From positions 1 to 64,000 of the forward strand of contig CAZZKV010000009.1 in NCBI GenBank assembly GCA_964654665.1: a stretch of 64,000 nucleotides of DNA. Reading direction: 5' to 3'. Below are positions 32,392 to 40,063 of this stretch, piece after piece. The notes below the pieces were generated by a model, which ran no database searches, was not told where the DNA came from, and saw only the letters and a list, made by a program, of their open reading frames with translations. The translations under genes and the position numbers were made by a program. The DNA is from CALCKU01 sp964654665. GTDB lineage: Bacteria > Pseudomonadota > Alphaproteobacteria > Caulobacterales > Maricaulaceae. Numbering within the stretch: the first letter of the stretch is position 1; every line of letters starts with the position of its first letter.

Positions 32392-35300
32392 TGGCCGTCC
32401 CCGCCGTCATCAGGCCCCAGCCGCGCCCATTCATCACGCCGGGCTAATTGATCATAATCCCCATAATTATGGGTAAATTTTACCCGCGGCTGTGAATGAT
32501 AAGGTGTATCGGGCCTGTCAAAACGGTTAATTAACTGGATTAAAGCCTCGCCCGTTTGCGTGATATATTCGGCTGCAGATCGTGTGTTTTTCCCCGGCGG
32601 GGTGAGGGTTGTAATTTTAGCCCCTTCGCCATGGCCGGACAGGCGAATATAATACATCTCTTGTGTATCGCCGGGTCTTATGGATTGAAAGGCTCCCTTG
32701 GCAATCATAAGCGCCGTGAGTGGTAATTGGGGGTCAAACCCCGCTCCAACTTCGGCCGCGCTGGGTGGACTGCCGGTTTTATAATCGATAATGGCATAAT
32801 GATGAGGGCCTGTTTCCACCAAATCGGCCTTGCCGGTCAGCGTAAAAACAGGGCCATCTAATGGCAGTCCGGTCTTTGCGCTTAAGCCGAGTGTTCCAAA
32901 GGGTTCAACACCTGCAATGGCCCATCCGGCCCCGCGCCGCGTGTGCATATGGGAAATTAATGCACGGGCCATATGGATCAAGCGGCTGTGCTCGCGGATT
33001 ATAGCATAATCCGGATATCCATGGTCATGCAGGGCCTGTGTTATCATATCGCATAAAATTTGCGGAGCCGCCTCTGGCATGGATTGCTTGTAGCGCTGGG
33101 TGAAAGTTTCAATCCCTTTATGGACAGCATTGCCATAGTCACGTGCGCCGGACAGGGTCTTGAGATCATCCATTTTACGCAGCCCCAAAACATAACGACC
33201 ATAAATAGAATAAGGATCCCGAATCCATGTTTTAATTTGCGTAATGGATAATTTACGCCCATCGGGCCAGCGGTGGCGCGGGTCAGGTTTTGGCGCGGGT
33301 TGTTGGACCGATTTGACCTGATCCGGTGCAACGAAGTCCATTTGCTGTGCCCATGTCTGGTAAGGTTTTGACGGCATTAACACCGTTTTCGCTTTCTCTT
33401 TGCCTAGAGCCCCTGTGACCAAGGTTTTCAGGCGCCAGAGCCAGCGTGAAGCTACCATAGGGCCAGCACCGGATATATGTGAACGGGTTAAAATAACTGT
33501 GTGATTCGCGGTTAATTCGGCAAAGTCATGGGCCGCGAGCCCATATCGCCGTTCTGGTAAAGACAGGCCAATAGCTTTGCGCATACCACGTGATAAAAAG
33601 GGTTCGATAGTGGGCGCCGCTGGCCATATTCCTTCATTCAACCCGCCCAAAATTATCCTATCGGCGGTGAGCATACGCGCCTCTAAAGGGCCCAGAATTT
33701 GCAAACGCGGATGGGTGCCATAGCGCGGCCTTACCGCGCCCGTGCGCATTAATTTGGATATAACCGCTGTGAAGTCAGCAAGCGAAACTTCGCCGAATAT
33801 ATCGCCGAAATTTATTAGACTTTCAAGTAAACTGGCCGCTTTTTCGCCGGCGTCATCTTGCCATAAACGATCTGCCCCGCGGCTATCACCGCTTTGCGCG
33901 ACCGCCTCGCAAGCCTGCGTCAATGCACGAGCCCAGCCGCTCACTGTTAAGGTTCTATCACCGGTTAAGGGGGCAATGGCTGCGGTCAACCGCGTAATGA
34001 TAGCGTCTTCATCCAAATCAACCCAATTTGTTATCGTCCGTTTTGGTAGGCGATAAGCGGTCTCAAGGTGCCGCCAATCGCGAGCTAATTGTCCAGGCGG
34101 TTGGCCTAAGGTACTCATTGGATGTTTACATAAAAAAGCGCGGTGGACAGCATTGTCGGGTTCACCTGCTAGCGCCAGAATGCCGGAGATGAATGCGCCG
34201 CGCGGGGTTTCTTCCAAAGGCTCGCCTTGGGAATAATCGACATTAACATCCCAGCGCCTTAGAGCGGCACGTACACGGCGGGCTAGTGAGGGGTCGGGGG
34301 TTACAAGTGCTGCGGTTTTCTCTGGAACTTCCAGTGTTTCGCGCATGATAAGGGCAATTGACTGGGCTTCTTCCGCGTCATTGGCCGCTTCAATCAGCGA
34401 AAGACCAGATAAGGCTGCAGCAAAGACATCGCCGGGGAAATCTTTCCGCATTGTAGCAATCCGCGAGGGCCAATCATCCGTATCACGCGCTGGTACCAAA
34501 GCTTCACCAATAAGCCTGCGCCGCTCCGGCAAGCCAGAATAACCTTTGACGCTGCCTGCTTTTTCCGGTGCCCAATTTTTTATATCAACGCGGTCAATCC
34601 CAATAATATCGATCAAACGACGTAGCGCGCCTTGGGGATGTTCCGCGCCGATCTCATCCCAACTGGAATAGCGCAAATGGCGATCCAGACCCGGAAGAAT
34701 AATTAAACCATTAGGCATATGGGCAACGCAACGCATAAGCCGGGCTGTGGCTTTGAGAGAGCCCGTTGAACCCGCAATAATTACAGGATAATCAGGCGGG
34801 GTGTCGATCCACTGATCGGTGAGCGTATTGAGTAGCTTCACACGGCGGGCCATGGGTGAAAGTACCCCAATTTCTGTTAGGCGGCGGGGCCAATGGGTTT
34901 GGATAATGTCAAAAAACAGGGCGGCATTTTGAAAATGTGCTGCAGCCTTGTGGCGCAAATCTTTTAACGCAGCCAAATTATGTGTGCTAACTTCTTCCAT
35001 ATCTGCATCATCCAGAATATGAATAAGTGGTTCAGCCAAGGCCAGAGCTCCGGCAATGTCCAGAGGTGTATCGGAGAGCCGGGCCTGATAGGCCATAAGC
35101 AGTTTTGCCAGTTCAAATTGCCGCTGCATGGCCGGGATAGCCGGGGGAACCCGTGCGGCGAGGTCTCCGGGTTCAAAAGGCGGTTCATCTGGATTAATAT
35201 CGGCTAGCGGGCGCATGCGCGGCAAAAGACTGGCCATTTGTCCATCTTGTGCGGACAGGGCAACAAAGGCATCCCCGAGCCCGCGTACTGCGCGCCGTGT

Positions 35301-35417
35301 TGGCAATAATATGAGCGCGCGCGGTAATTGATCGCCTAATCGTGCCTGAAGGCCTGTGGCAAGTTCTGGCAGAAAGGGTAGGCCAGAGGGCATGTTATAG
35401 ACTGCCGGGCTAGTCAA
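32388..35417 (-). CDS. addB: Double-strand break repair protein AddB
   Basis: Second subunit of AddAB, about 1009 residues, of the alphaproteobacterial type. An inactivated helicase-like N-terminal region begins with ALILLPTRRAVRGL. The C-terminal nuclease domain has YAIIDYKTGSPP preceded by FTLTGKADLVE, keeping Asp and Lys of the RecB nuclease motif. The open frame extends upstream of the real start. The conserved beginning SPAVYNMPSGLPFL suggests a TTG start at 35417, overlapping the murU stop by 8 nt; an ATG at 35393 is the alternative. No strong RBS is seen for either, consistent with translational coupling. Confidence 0.92.
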   Translation of the reverse strand: MTSPAVYNMPSGLPFLPELATGLQARLGDQLPRALILLPTRRAVRGLGDAFVALSAQDGQMASLLPRMRPLADINPDEPPFEPGDLAARVPPAIPAMQRQFELAKLLMAYQARLSDTPLDIAGALALAEPLIHILDDADMEEVSTHNLAALKDLRHKAAAHFQNAALFFDIIQTHWPRRLTEIGVLSPMARRVKLLNTLTDQWIDTPPDYPVIIAGSTGSLKATARLMRCVAHMPNGLIILPGLDRHLRYSSWDEIGAEHPQGALRRLIDIIGIDRVDIKNWAPEKAGSVKGYSGLPERRRLIGEALVPARDTDDWPSRIATMRKDFPGDVFAAALSGLSLIEAANDAEEAQSIALIMRETLEVPEKTAALVTPDPSLARRVRAALRRWDVNVDYSQGEPLEETPRGAFISGILALAGEPDNAVHRAFLCKHPMSTLGQPPGQLARDWRHLETAYRLPKRTITNWVDLDEDAIITRLTAAIAPLTGDRTLTVSGWARALTQACEAVAQSGDSRGADRLWQDDAGEKAASLLESLINFGDIFGEVSLADFTAVISKLMRTGAVRPRYGTHPRLQILGPLEARMLTADRIILGGLNEGIWPAAPTIEPFLSRGMRKAIGLSLPERRYGLAAHDFAELTANHTVILTRSHISGAGPMVASRWLWRLKTLVTGALGKEKAKTVLMPSKPYQTWAQQMDFVAPDQVKSVQQPAPKPDPRHRWPDGRKLSITQIKTWIRDPYSIYGRYVLGLRKMDDLKTLSGARDYGNAVHKGIETFTQRYKQSMPEAAPQILCDMITQALHDHGYPDYAIIREHSRLIHMARALISHMHTRRGAGWAIAGVEPFGTLGLSAKTGLPLDGPVFTLTGKADLVETGPHHYAIIDYKTGSPPSAAEVGAGFDPQLPLTALMIAKGAFQSIRPGDTQEMYYIRLSGHGEGAKITTLTPPGKNTRSAAEYITQTGEALIQLINRFDRPDTPYHSQPRVKFTHNYGDYDQLARRDEWARLGPDDGGDGQ

Positions 35418-36147
35418 TGCGGGCCTGACGTAAAACGGCCTCTGCGGCAATGCGGGCTTTGGGGTCGCCAATATGCATCCAGAACCCCGGCAGTACTGCG
35501 CCGTAAATACGGCCACGTTTCAGGCTGTCATCCCAAATTCTATTACGCGAAAAGGGTTCGGCCTTATAGGCTTTGGCCAATGCCGGTTTAAAAATTTGAA
35601 CCCCTGCATAAACATGCTCAGCATGGGCTGTGCTCCGGCGTGTGATCTGGTTGTCAAACCCCAAGTTAAAATCGCCTTTGCCGTCATATCCCAAAGACCA
35701 GTCTTGCCGCGCACATAGTAATAATTCGTCCATGATATCCGGGTCCCAAGCCAATAATAGCTGATCGATAACGGGGGCAAATTCTATCCAAACCGCATCA
35801 ATATTGCAGATGAAAATCGGATTATCGCCTAACAAGGGCAGGGCTTTGACTACGCCGCCGCCTGTTTCCAAAAGTGCGGTTCTTTCATCGGAAATAATTA
35901 TTTCAGGCCCGGTCGCACATTTGCTCGCACGTGCCCGCAAATGCGTCTCAAGGTGATCGGCATGGGCATGAACATTGACAATCACCCGTTCGATCCCCGC
36001 GTCCGTTAAACGGTCTAACATATGATCAATTAACGGTTGCCCGCCTAATGTCACCATTGCTTTAGATCGGTCATAGGTTAAAGGGCGCAGACGCGTGCCG
36101 TGACCGGCGGCCATTACCATCGCTGTTTTTATCGAGCTATCATGCAT
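35410..36147 (-). CDS. murU: N-acetylmuramate-1-phosphate uridylyltransferase
   Basis: Nucleotidyltransferase of 245 residues. The sugar-nucleotide pyrophosphorylase motif AMVMAAGHGTRLRPLT lies at residues 9-24, followed by DRSKAMVTLGGQPLIDH and the metal-binding Asp in CNIDAVW. It forms UDP-MurNAc from MurNAc-1-phosphate in the salvage route that bypasses MurA. The upstream gene amgK supplies the phosphorylated sugar, and that pairing is the best evidence for MurU over a generic sugar nucleotidyltransferase. Its ATG overlaps the amgK stop by one base (TAATG). Confidence 0.88.
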   Translation of the reverse strand: MHDSSIKTAMVMAAGHGTRLRPLTYDRSKAMVTLGGQPLIDHMLDRLTDAGIERVIVNVHAHADHLETHLRARASKCATGPEIIISDERTALLETGGGVVKALPLLGDNPIFICNIDAVWIEFAPVIDQLLLAWDPDIMDELLLCARQDWSLGYDGKGDFNLGFDNQITRRSTAHAEHVYAGVQIFKPALAKAYKAEPFSRNRIWDDSLKRGRIYGAVLPGFWMHIGDPKARIAAEAVLRQARID

Positions 36148-37235
36148 TATTTCAAAGTGTCCGGTAAATAGGTTTCAAACCAGATTTTGATATCTATCAG
36201 AGCTGGGTGCGAGAGGCTGTTTTGAAAATGGCGTGTGACCCGCGGCAGGAGGGCACGATATTGCGGTTTACCGAATTTCAGATCGGCGCGCACAGGAAAA
36301 CCTAAAAGCTTTGTGCTACGCTGGGTCCCAATCACGGCATAAGCCGCGCGAAATTCTGGCCCGTCCCGAAGTCCAGCCTTATCACAAAACCGGGCTATCA
36401 AAGGCTCGGTTAGCTCTGGAGACACATCGCGGCGAATATCCTCGATTAACGAGGCCAGATCATAGGCAGGGTGTGTAAAGAGCGCGTCTTGAAAGTCAAT
36501 TAATCCGGTACGGGCAACGCCTGTGCGTTGCGGGAGCCAAAATAGGTTTTCCGCATGAAAATCGCGCAGCGCCAAGCCAGAGGGATGGGCGTTTAAGGTT
36601 TCAAAAGCCGTAATCCAATGCGCGTAAAATGCCTCACGCGCAGTCTCGCTAATATCCCGTTCAAAATCTTTAGCATACCAGTCCAAACATAAATCCGTTT
36701 CTGCCAGCAAGGCGGTTGTGTCATAATTGCGCAATCGCCATGCTGTCGTGTCATATTTAACCACGGATGAAAAACTGCTGCGATACAGCGCGGCCAGAAG
36801 GTCAACGGCGGTTTCATAGAGTAAGGGTTCGCGGGACGGGTTTGTCTGCACAACTTTGGCGTAAATGTCATTGCCAAAATCTTCCAATAAAACGAAGCCC
36901 CGTTCCAAATCTGCTGCTATGATTTGCGGGGCTGAGAATCCGCGTTGCAAAAGGGCTTGGGCAATGGCGGTGAAACTTTCGGGGCTAGCTCCCGCCAGAC
37001 GGGCGACGGCATTATACCCTAATGCACGGCGCTGTTCTGGCGTGGCGTCTTCGGGTTCTCCCGGTAATTCGGCTGCTGGCGGGGCGTCCATAAGCACAGC
37101 GTGTTGATGGCCCTTCGCAAGGCGCTCATAGCGCCGCGTCGATGCATCCCCCGGAATAGGATTACGAACCGCATCGCTCCATCCCGATATGCCGAGGAAA
37201 TTTTTTATCTCTGCTTCGCGTTTATTCAAAATCAT
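36147..37235 (-). CDS. amgK: Cell-wall amino-sugar kinase
   Basis: Phosphotransferase of 362 residues in the aminoglycoside phosphotransferase/choline kinase fold. Motifs include GDASTRRYERL near the N-terminus, the catalytic loop LALRDFHAENLFWL (HxDxxxxN type with D and N) and the metal motif GLIDFQDALFTHPAYDLASL. AmgK phosphorylates MurNAc/GlcNAc at the anomeric position for cell-wall recycling. Assignment rests on the fold plus the adjacent murU. Overlaps tsaE by 14 nt. Confidence 0.88.
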   Translation of the reverse strand: MILNKREAEIKNFLGISGWSDAVRNPIPGDASTRRYERLAKGHQHAVLMDAPPAAELPGEPEDATPEQRRALGYNAVARLAGASPESFTAIAQALLQRGFSAPQIIAADLERGFVLLEDFGNDIYAKVVQTNPSREPLLYETAVDLLAALYRSSFSSVVKYDTTAWRLRNYDTTALLAETDLCLDWYAKDFERDISETAREAFYAHWITAFETLNAHPSGLALRDFHAENLFWLPQRTGVARTGLIDFQDALFTHPAYDLASLIEDIRRDVSPELTEPLIARFCDKAGLRDGPEFRAAYAVIGTQRSTKLLGFPVRADLKFGKPQYRALLPRVTRHFQNSLSHPALIDIKIWFETYLPDTLK

Positions 37236-37659
37236 GCTCCCAGCCGCTTAAATTGGCAATCCGCGCTGAACCGTCAAAAATAATCTCTATTATTTTAGCT
37301 TGTTCAGGCATGAGCGAGCCTAATTTATCAGGCCATTCAATCATAACAACAGCGGTATCAAAAGCATCTGGAAAACCCAGTTCATATCCATCTTCGGGTT
37401 GCTCTAGCCGGTACATGTCGCAATGCCACAGATCAAAATCTGGGGTCTCATAAATTTGTACCAATGTATAGGTCGGGGAGGGTACCTCAATATCGCCGAT
37501 TAAGGCTTGAATAATCCCGCGTGCCAGCGTTGTTTTGCCAGCGCCCAAACTGCCGGTTAGGGCTAATGTATCGCCCATACGCAGCCGGGCAGCGATTTGT
37601 CTGCCCAGAGCCAGTGTGGCGGCGGTGTCTTTCAGAGCAAGTGATTGCATATGCCGCAT
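37222..37659 (-). CDS. tsaE: tRNA t6A synthesis ATPase TsaE
   Basis: P-loop ATPase of about 145 residues that works with TsaB, TsaC and TsaD to make N6-threonylcarbamoyl-adenosine at position 37 of ANN-decoding tRNAs. The Walker A is GSLGAGKTTLARG, followed by VPSPTYTLVQIYE and the DMYRLEQPED and IEWPDKLG motifs of the family. The frame extends to a TTG at 37686, but ATGs at 37659 and 37650 are more plausible. It heads the six-gene operon down to trxA. tsaB lies separately at 58126. Confidence 0.94.
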   Translation of the reverse strand: MRHMQSLALKDTAATLALGRQIAARLRMGDTLALTGSLGAGKTTLARGIIQALIGDIEVPSPTYTLVQIYETPDFDLWHCDMYRLEQPEDGYELGFPDAFDTAVVMIEWPDKLGSLMPEQAKIIEIIFDGSARIANLSGWEHDFE

Positions 37660-37724
37660 TGATACGCGCTTGCAATATGATGACAAGACCTTACATATCG
37701 CTTGGATAAAATTAAGGAGCTATC

Positions 37725-38042
37725 ATGCCAAAAATTATCTTTGTTGACCACGGCGGAACTGCGCGCGAAGTCGAAACCAAGGCCGGAACCTCTATTATGG
37801 AAGCGGCTGTGCAAAATATGATTCCCGGTATTGATGCTGATTGCGGCGGCGCTTGTGCCTGTGCGACCTGTCATGTCTATGTTGATGAGGCTTTTATGGG
37901 AAAGCTGAAAGCCAAGGATGATATGGAAGATTCTATGCTCGATTTTGCCGAAGACGTGCAGGATAACTCGCGCCTGTCTTGCCAAATCCTGATGAGTGAT
38001 GAATTGGACGGTATTAAAGTCTCAACACCCGAAGCCCAGTAA
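37725..38042 (+). CDS. 2Fe-2S ferredoxin (adrenodoxin type)
   Basis: Ferredoxin of 105 residues. The [2Fe-2S] ligands are in DCGGACACATC (Cys-X5-Cys-X2-Cys) and the final LSCQIL, a vertebrate-type/FdxB-like arrangement. It probably supplies electrons for Fe-S cluster assembly or a cytochrome P450. No isc genes are adjacent. RBS AAGGAG is 6 nt before the ATG. It is divergent from tsaE with a short shared promoter region. Confidence 0.94.
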   Translation: MPKIIFVDHGGTAREVETKAGTSIMEAAVQNMIPGIDADCGGACACATCHVYVDEAFMGKLKAKDDMEDSMLDFAEDVQDNSRLSCQILMSDELDGIKVSTPEAQ

Positions 38043-38082
38043 ATTCAATAACGCACACAAGCCCTGTTTTATTATAGTTATA

Positions 38083-38113
38083 GAAAACCCGGCCTTTCAG
38101 GCTGGGTTTTTTC
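38083..38113 (+). terminator. Terminator after the ferredoxin gene
   Basis: AAAACCCGGCC (38084-38094) pairs with GGCTGGGTTTT (38100-38110), one mismatch-like G-T, around a TTTCA loop, followed by further T. Strong rho-independent form. Confidence 0.82.
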
Positions 38114-38150
38114 ATAATTACCCTTCATTTTTAAAAATATCTCATAAAGC

Positions 38151-38180
38151 TTGACTAATGTTACATATGTAACATATATG
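38151..38180 (+). promoter_or_regulatory. blaI-type promoter with overlapping 18-bp palindromic operator
   Basis: A -35 TTGACT (38151-38156) and -10 TATATG (38175-38180) are 18 bp apart. Between them lies a perfect 18-bp palindrome at 38158-38175, ATGTTACAT/ATGTAACAT, containing the TACA-N-TGTA style core (TTACATATGTAA) bound by BlaI/MecI repressors. Repressor binding here would block RNA polymerase, so autorepression is likely. The -10 ends 8 nt before the ATG at 38188, so the mRNA would be nearly leaderless. Confidence 0.7.
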
Positions 38181-38187
38181 TCTACTT

Positions 38188-38559
38188 ATGTCACATCTTA
38201 CACGACCCGAATTGACCATTCTTAAAGCTCTTTGGACTGAGTCGCCTCTATCCGCACGCGAGATACAGGAGCAAGTCGGGCTGCAATTAAACTGGTCTTT
38301 TTCAACGACACGGACAACATTATCTCGAATGGTTGATAAAACGCTCCTTCAACTGGATACCAAGCACGGTGTACGGGTTTACGCACCTGTTGAGAGCAAA
38401 GTTCGCACCCTTTCGGGAGTGATGCGTGAATTTTTTGAGTCTGTTTTAGAAATAAAAGACCCGCTTCCTACGGCAGCATTTCACGAGAGCAAAATGTTAT
38501 CCCCGGAAGAATGGGCAGAATTAGACCGTCATTTGAATGAGAGCTCTGATGATGATTAA
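38188..38559 (+). CDS. BlaI/MecI/CopY-family transcriptional repressor
   Basis: Winged-helix repressor of 123 residues: LTRPELTILKALWTESPLSAREIQEQV followed by WSFSTTRTTLSRMVDKTLL, the recognition-helix region of the BlaI family, and a C-terminal dimerisation helix. In this system the M56 protease encoded next senses a signal and inactivates the repressor. The gene lacks an RBS, and the putative promoter sits so close that the transcript is probably leaderless. No beta-lactamase or efflux gene is adjacent, so the regulon is unknown. The final codons overlap the protease gene. Confidence 0.92.
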   Translation: MSHLTRPELTILKALWTESPLSAREIQEQVGLQLNWSFSTTRTTLSRMVDKTLLQLDTKHGVRVYAPVESKVRTLSGVMREFFESVLEIKDPLPTAAFHESKMLSPEEWAELDRHLNESSDDD

Positions 38560-39769
38560 GGCGTTAATCCTTGTTCATTTATGGAGTCTTGTCGTAGCCG
38601 CGAGCGCATGGGCCTTGCAACGAGATTGTAAAGAGAAAACAGGTGCGAATTTCCCAACTCCAAATATTTGGCTGGGTTTAATCATGCTTAGCCTTTTGCC
38701 AGGGATACTCATTTTATTACCTTTTGACCAGTCTATCAGTTTTCTGAAGATAGAAACCTTTGAAATATTAAACGAATCCATAAGCGATAAACCATCACCG
38801 CACCTTTCGTCTTTAAATTATTTAACACTATATTTTAGTGTATCTGCCTGGCTCATAGGGTGTACCCTATGGCGTTGGTATCGTTTGCAATGCCTTCCTT
38901 TGATAGCTACAATTAAGCCGGATGTTTTCACGACGACTTTACCCTTACCACCATTGACTCTGTCTTGGCCGCGTAGAGTAATCGTTATCCCAGACGGGCT
39001 TCAAACTCACATGGCCTTGATCAACCATGAACGTGCTCATCTATATTATAAAGATGCAGAGATTACGCTCTGTCTTCTCATNNNNNNNNNNNNNNNNNNN
39101 NNNNNNNNNNNNNNNNNNNNNNNNNNNNNNNNNNNNNNNNNNNNNNNNNNNNNNNNNNNNNNNNNNNNNNNNNNNNNNNNNGACGGAAGGGCACTGCCAT
39201 GCCCAACCGCCTATCTCACCTCAACACGTCATAGGAGCGTTAAAATGAGACTAACTAAAATCATGGACAATAAACCCCATAAGCGCAAGCAGCGTTGGCC
39301 TATGGCTTTATTCATAACGGCTTTAGGGGCCAGTGGACTGGGCTTCATCAGTATTACCCCTGATGCTATCGCTAAGGATGGAACAGTCAATATTCAAGCG
39401 GATGAAGTTGTCTATACTGTGCGCGTACCTCCTCGAATGCCTGCAAAATGCCTCGGCCTGAACGTCAATGAAATAGAGATCGAACGGAGAGAGGTTAAGA
39501 TTAAAGATAAAGTGGGACAGACGCACACAGCAATAGTTGGTGTCGTTGTCCTGAAATATGATGTTCGCCCAGATGGCAGTACGCATAATTTGCGCGTCGT
39601 TAAATCAAACCACCCTTGTTTTGAACCAGAAGCTAAAACGTCCCTTGCTCAGTGGATGATTGAACCGCAAAGTGAAAATATTCGCGATGTGGGTGTAATG
39701 CTAAAATTCATGTTGACAGGGGAAACAGATAAAGACTTGCGTGCTGCGTTAAATGATTTTGTGCATTAA
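38549..39769 (+). CDS. BlaR1-like M56 metallopeptidase with TonB C-terminal domain (contains gap)
   Basis: Membrane protease of about 407 codons as drawn, with 100 N inside. The N-terminal half has transmembrane helices (about 1-20, 35-55, 88-108) and the zinc motif HERAH in LINHERAHLYYKDAEI. After the gap comes the basic KMRLTKIMDNKPHKRKQRWP segment, another membrane helix (MALFITALGASGLGFISI), and a periplasmic TonB-C-like domain (KYDVRPDGSTHNLRVVKSN ... EAKTSLAQWMIEP). No penicillin-binding domain is seen, so the ligand may not be a beta-lactam. Start codons at 38537, 38549 and 38552 are possible. The flanks belong to one gene by domain logic, but frame across the gap is unproven. Confidence 0.8.
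   Translation: MMIKALILVHLWSLVVAASAWALQRDCKEKTGANFPTPNIWLGLIMLSLLPGILILLPFDQSISFLKIETFEILNESISDKPSPHLSSLNYLTLYFSVSAWLIGCTLWRWYRLQCLPLIATIKPDVFTTTLPLPPLTLSWPRRVIVIPDGLQTHMALINHERAHLYYKDAEITLCLLXXXXXXXXXXXXXXXXXXXXXXXXXXXXXXXXXXDGRALPCPTAYLTSTRHRSVKMRLTKIMDNKPHKRKQRWPMALFITALGASGLGFISITPDAIAKDGTVNIQADEVVYTVRVPPRMPAKCLGLNVNEIEIERREVKIKDKVGQTHTAIVGVVVLKYDVRPDGSTHNLRVVKSNHPCFEPEAKTSLAQWMIEPQSENIRDVGVMLKFMLTGETDKDLRAALNDFVH
39082..39181. other. Assembly gap of 100 N
   Basis: Exactly 100 unknown bases of nominal length inside the M56 peptidase gene, hiding the region after the HExxH motif. Confidence 0.98.
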
Positions 39770-40010
39770 GGTTGTTTTTATTATGCGCTCATTAACTGCC
39801 CAAGGTAGGCGTGTATACAACCCGTGAGTCTAGGGGTTCTAAAATAACATTGGTGTGCCCCTCCCACCTGTTTTGATTTTATAGTGTTCTTCAATCGAGG
39901 CTATTCCATCCTGATTCTAGCTGAATATTATTTGGGCCAATATCCACCGAGTGAGAAAAACCGTCAAAGCCTCTATGTTGATATCCCGCTATACTTGCCT
40001 AATAAGACAT
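39770..40010. other. Intergenic region, no gene seen
   Basis: Between the convergent M56 peptidase and pnp genes. No credible reading frame, RNA gene or clear repeat was found. The base composition looks ordinary. Confidence 0.4.
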
Positions 40011-40040
40011 AAAAAAACCGGCATAAAATACCGGTTTCAA
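40011..40040. terminator. Terminator of pnp
   Basis: AAACCGG (40015-40021) pairs perfectly with CCGGTTT (40031-40037) around a 9-nt loop. Seven A on the left give a U-run for minus-strand transcripts coming from pnp. Confidence 0.82.
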
Positions 40041-40063
40041 TGACAGATTAAAGGCTTAACTTT

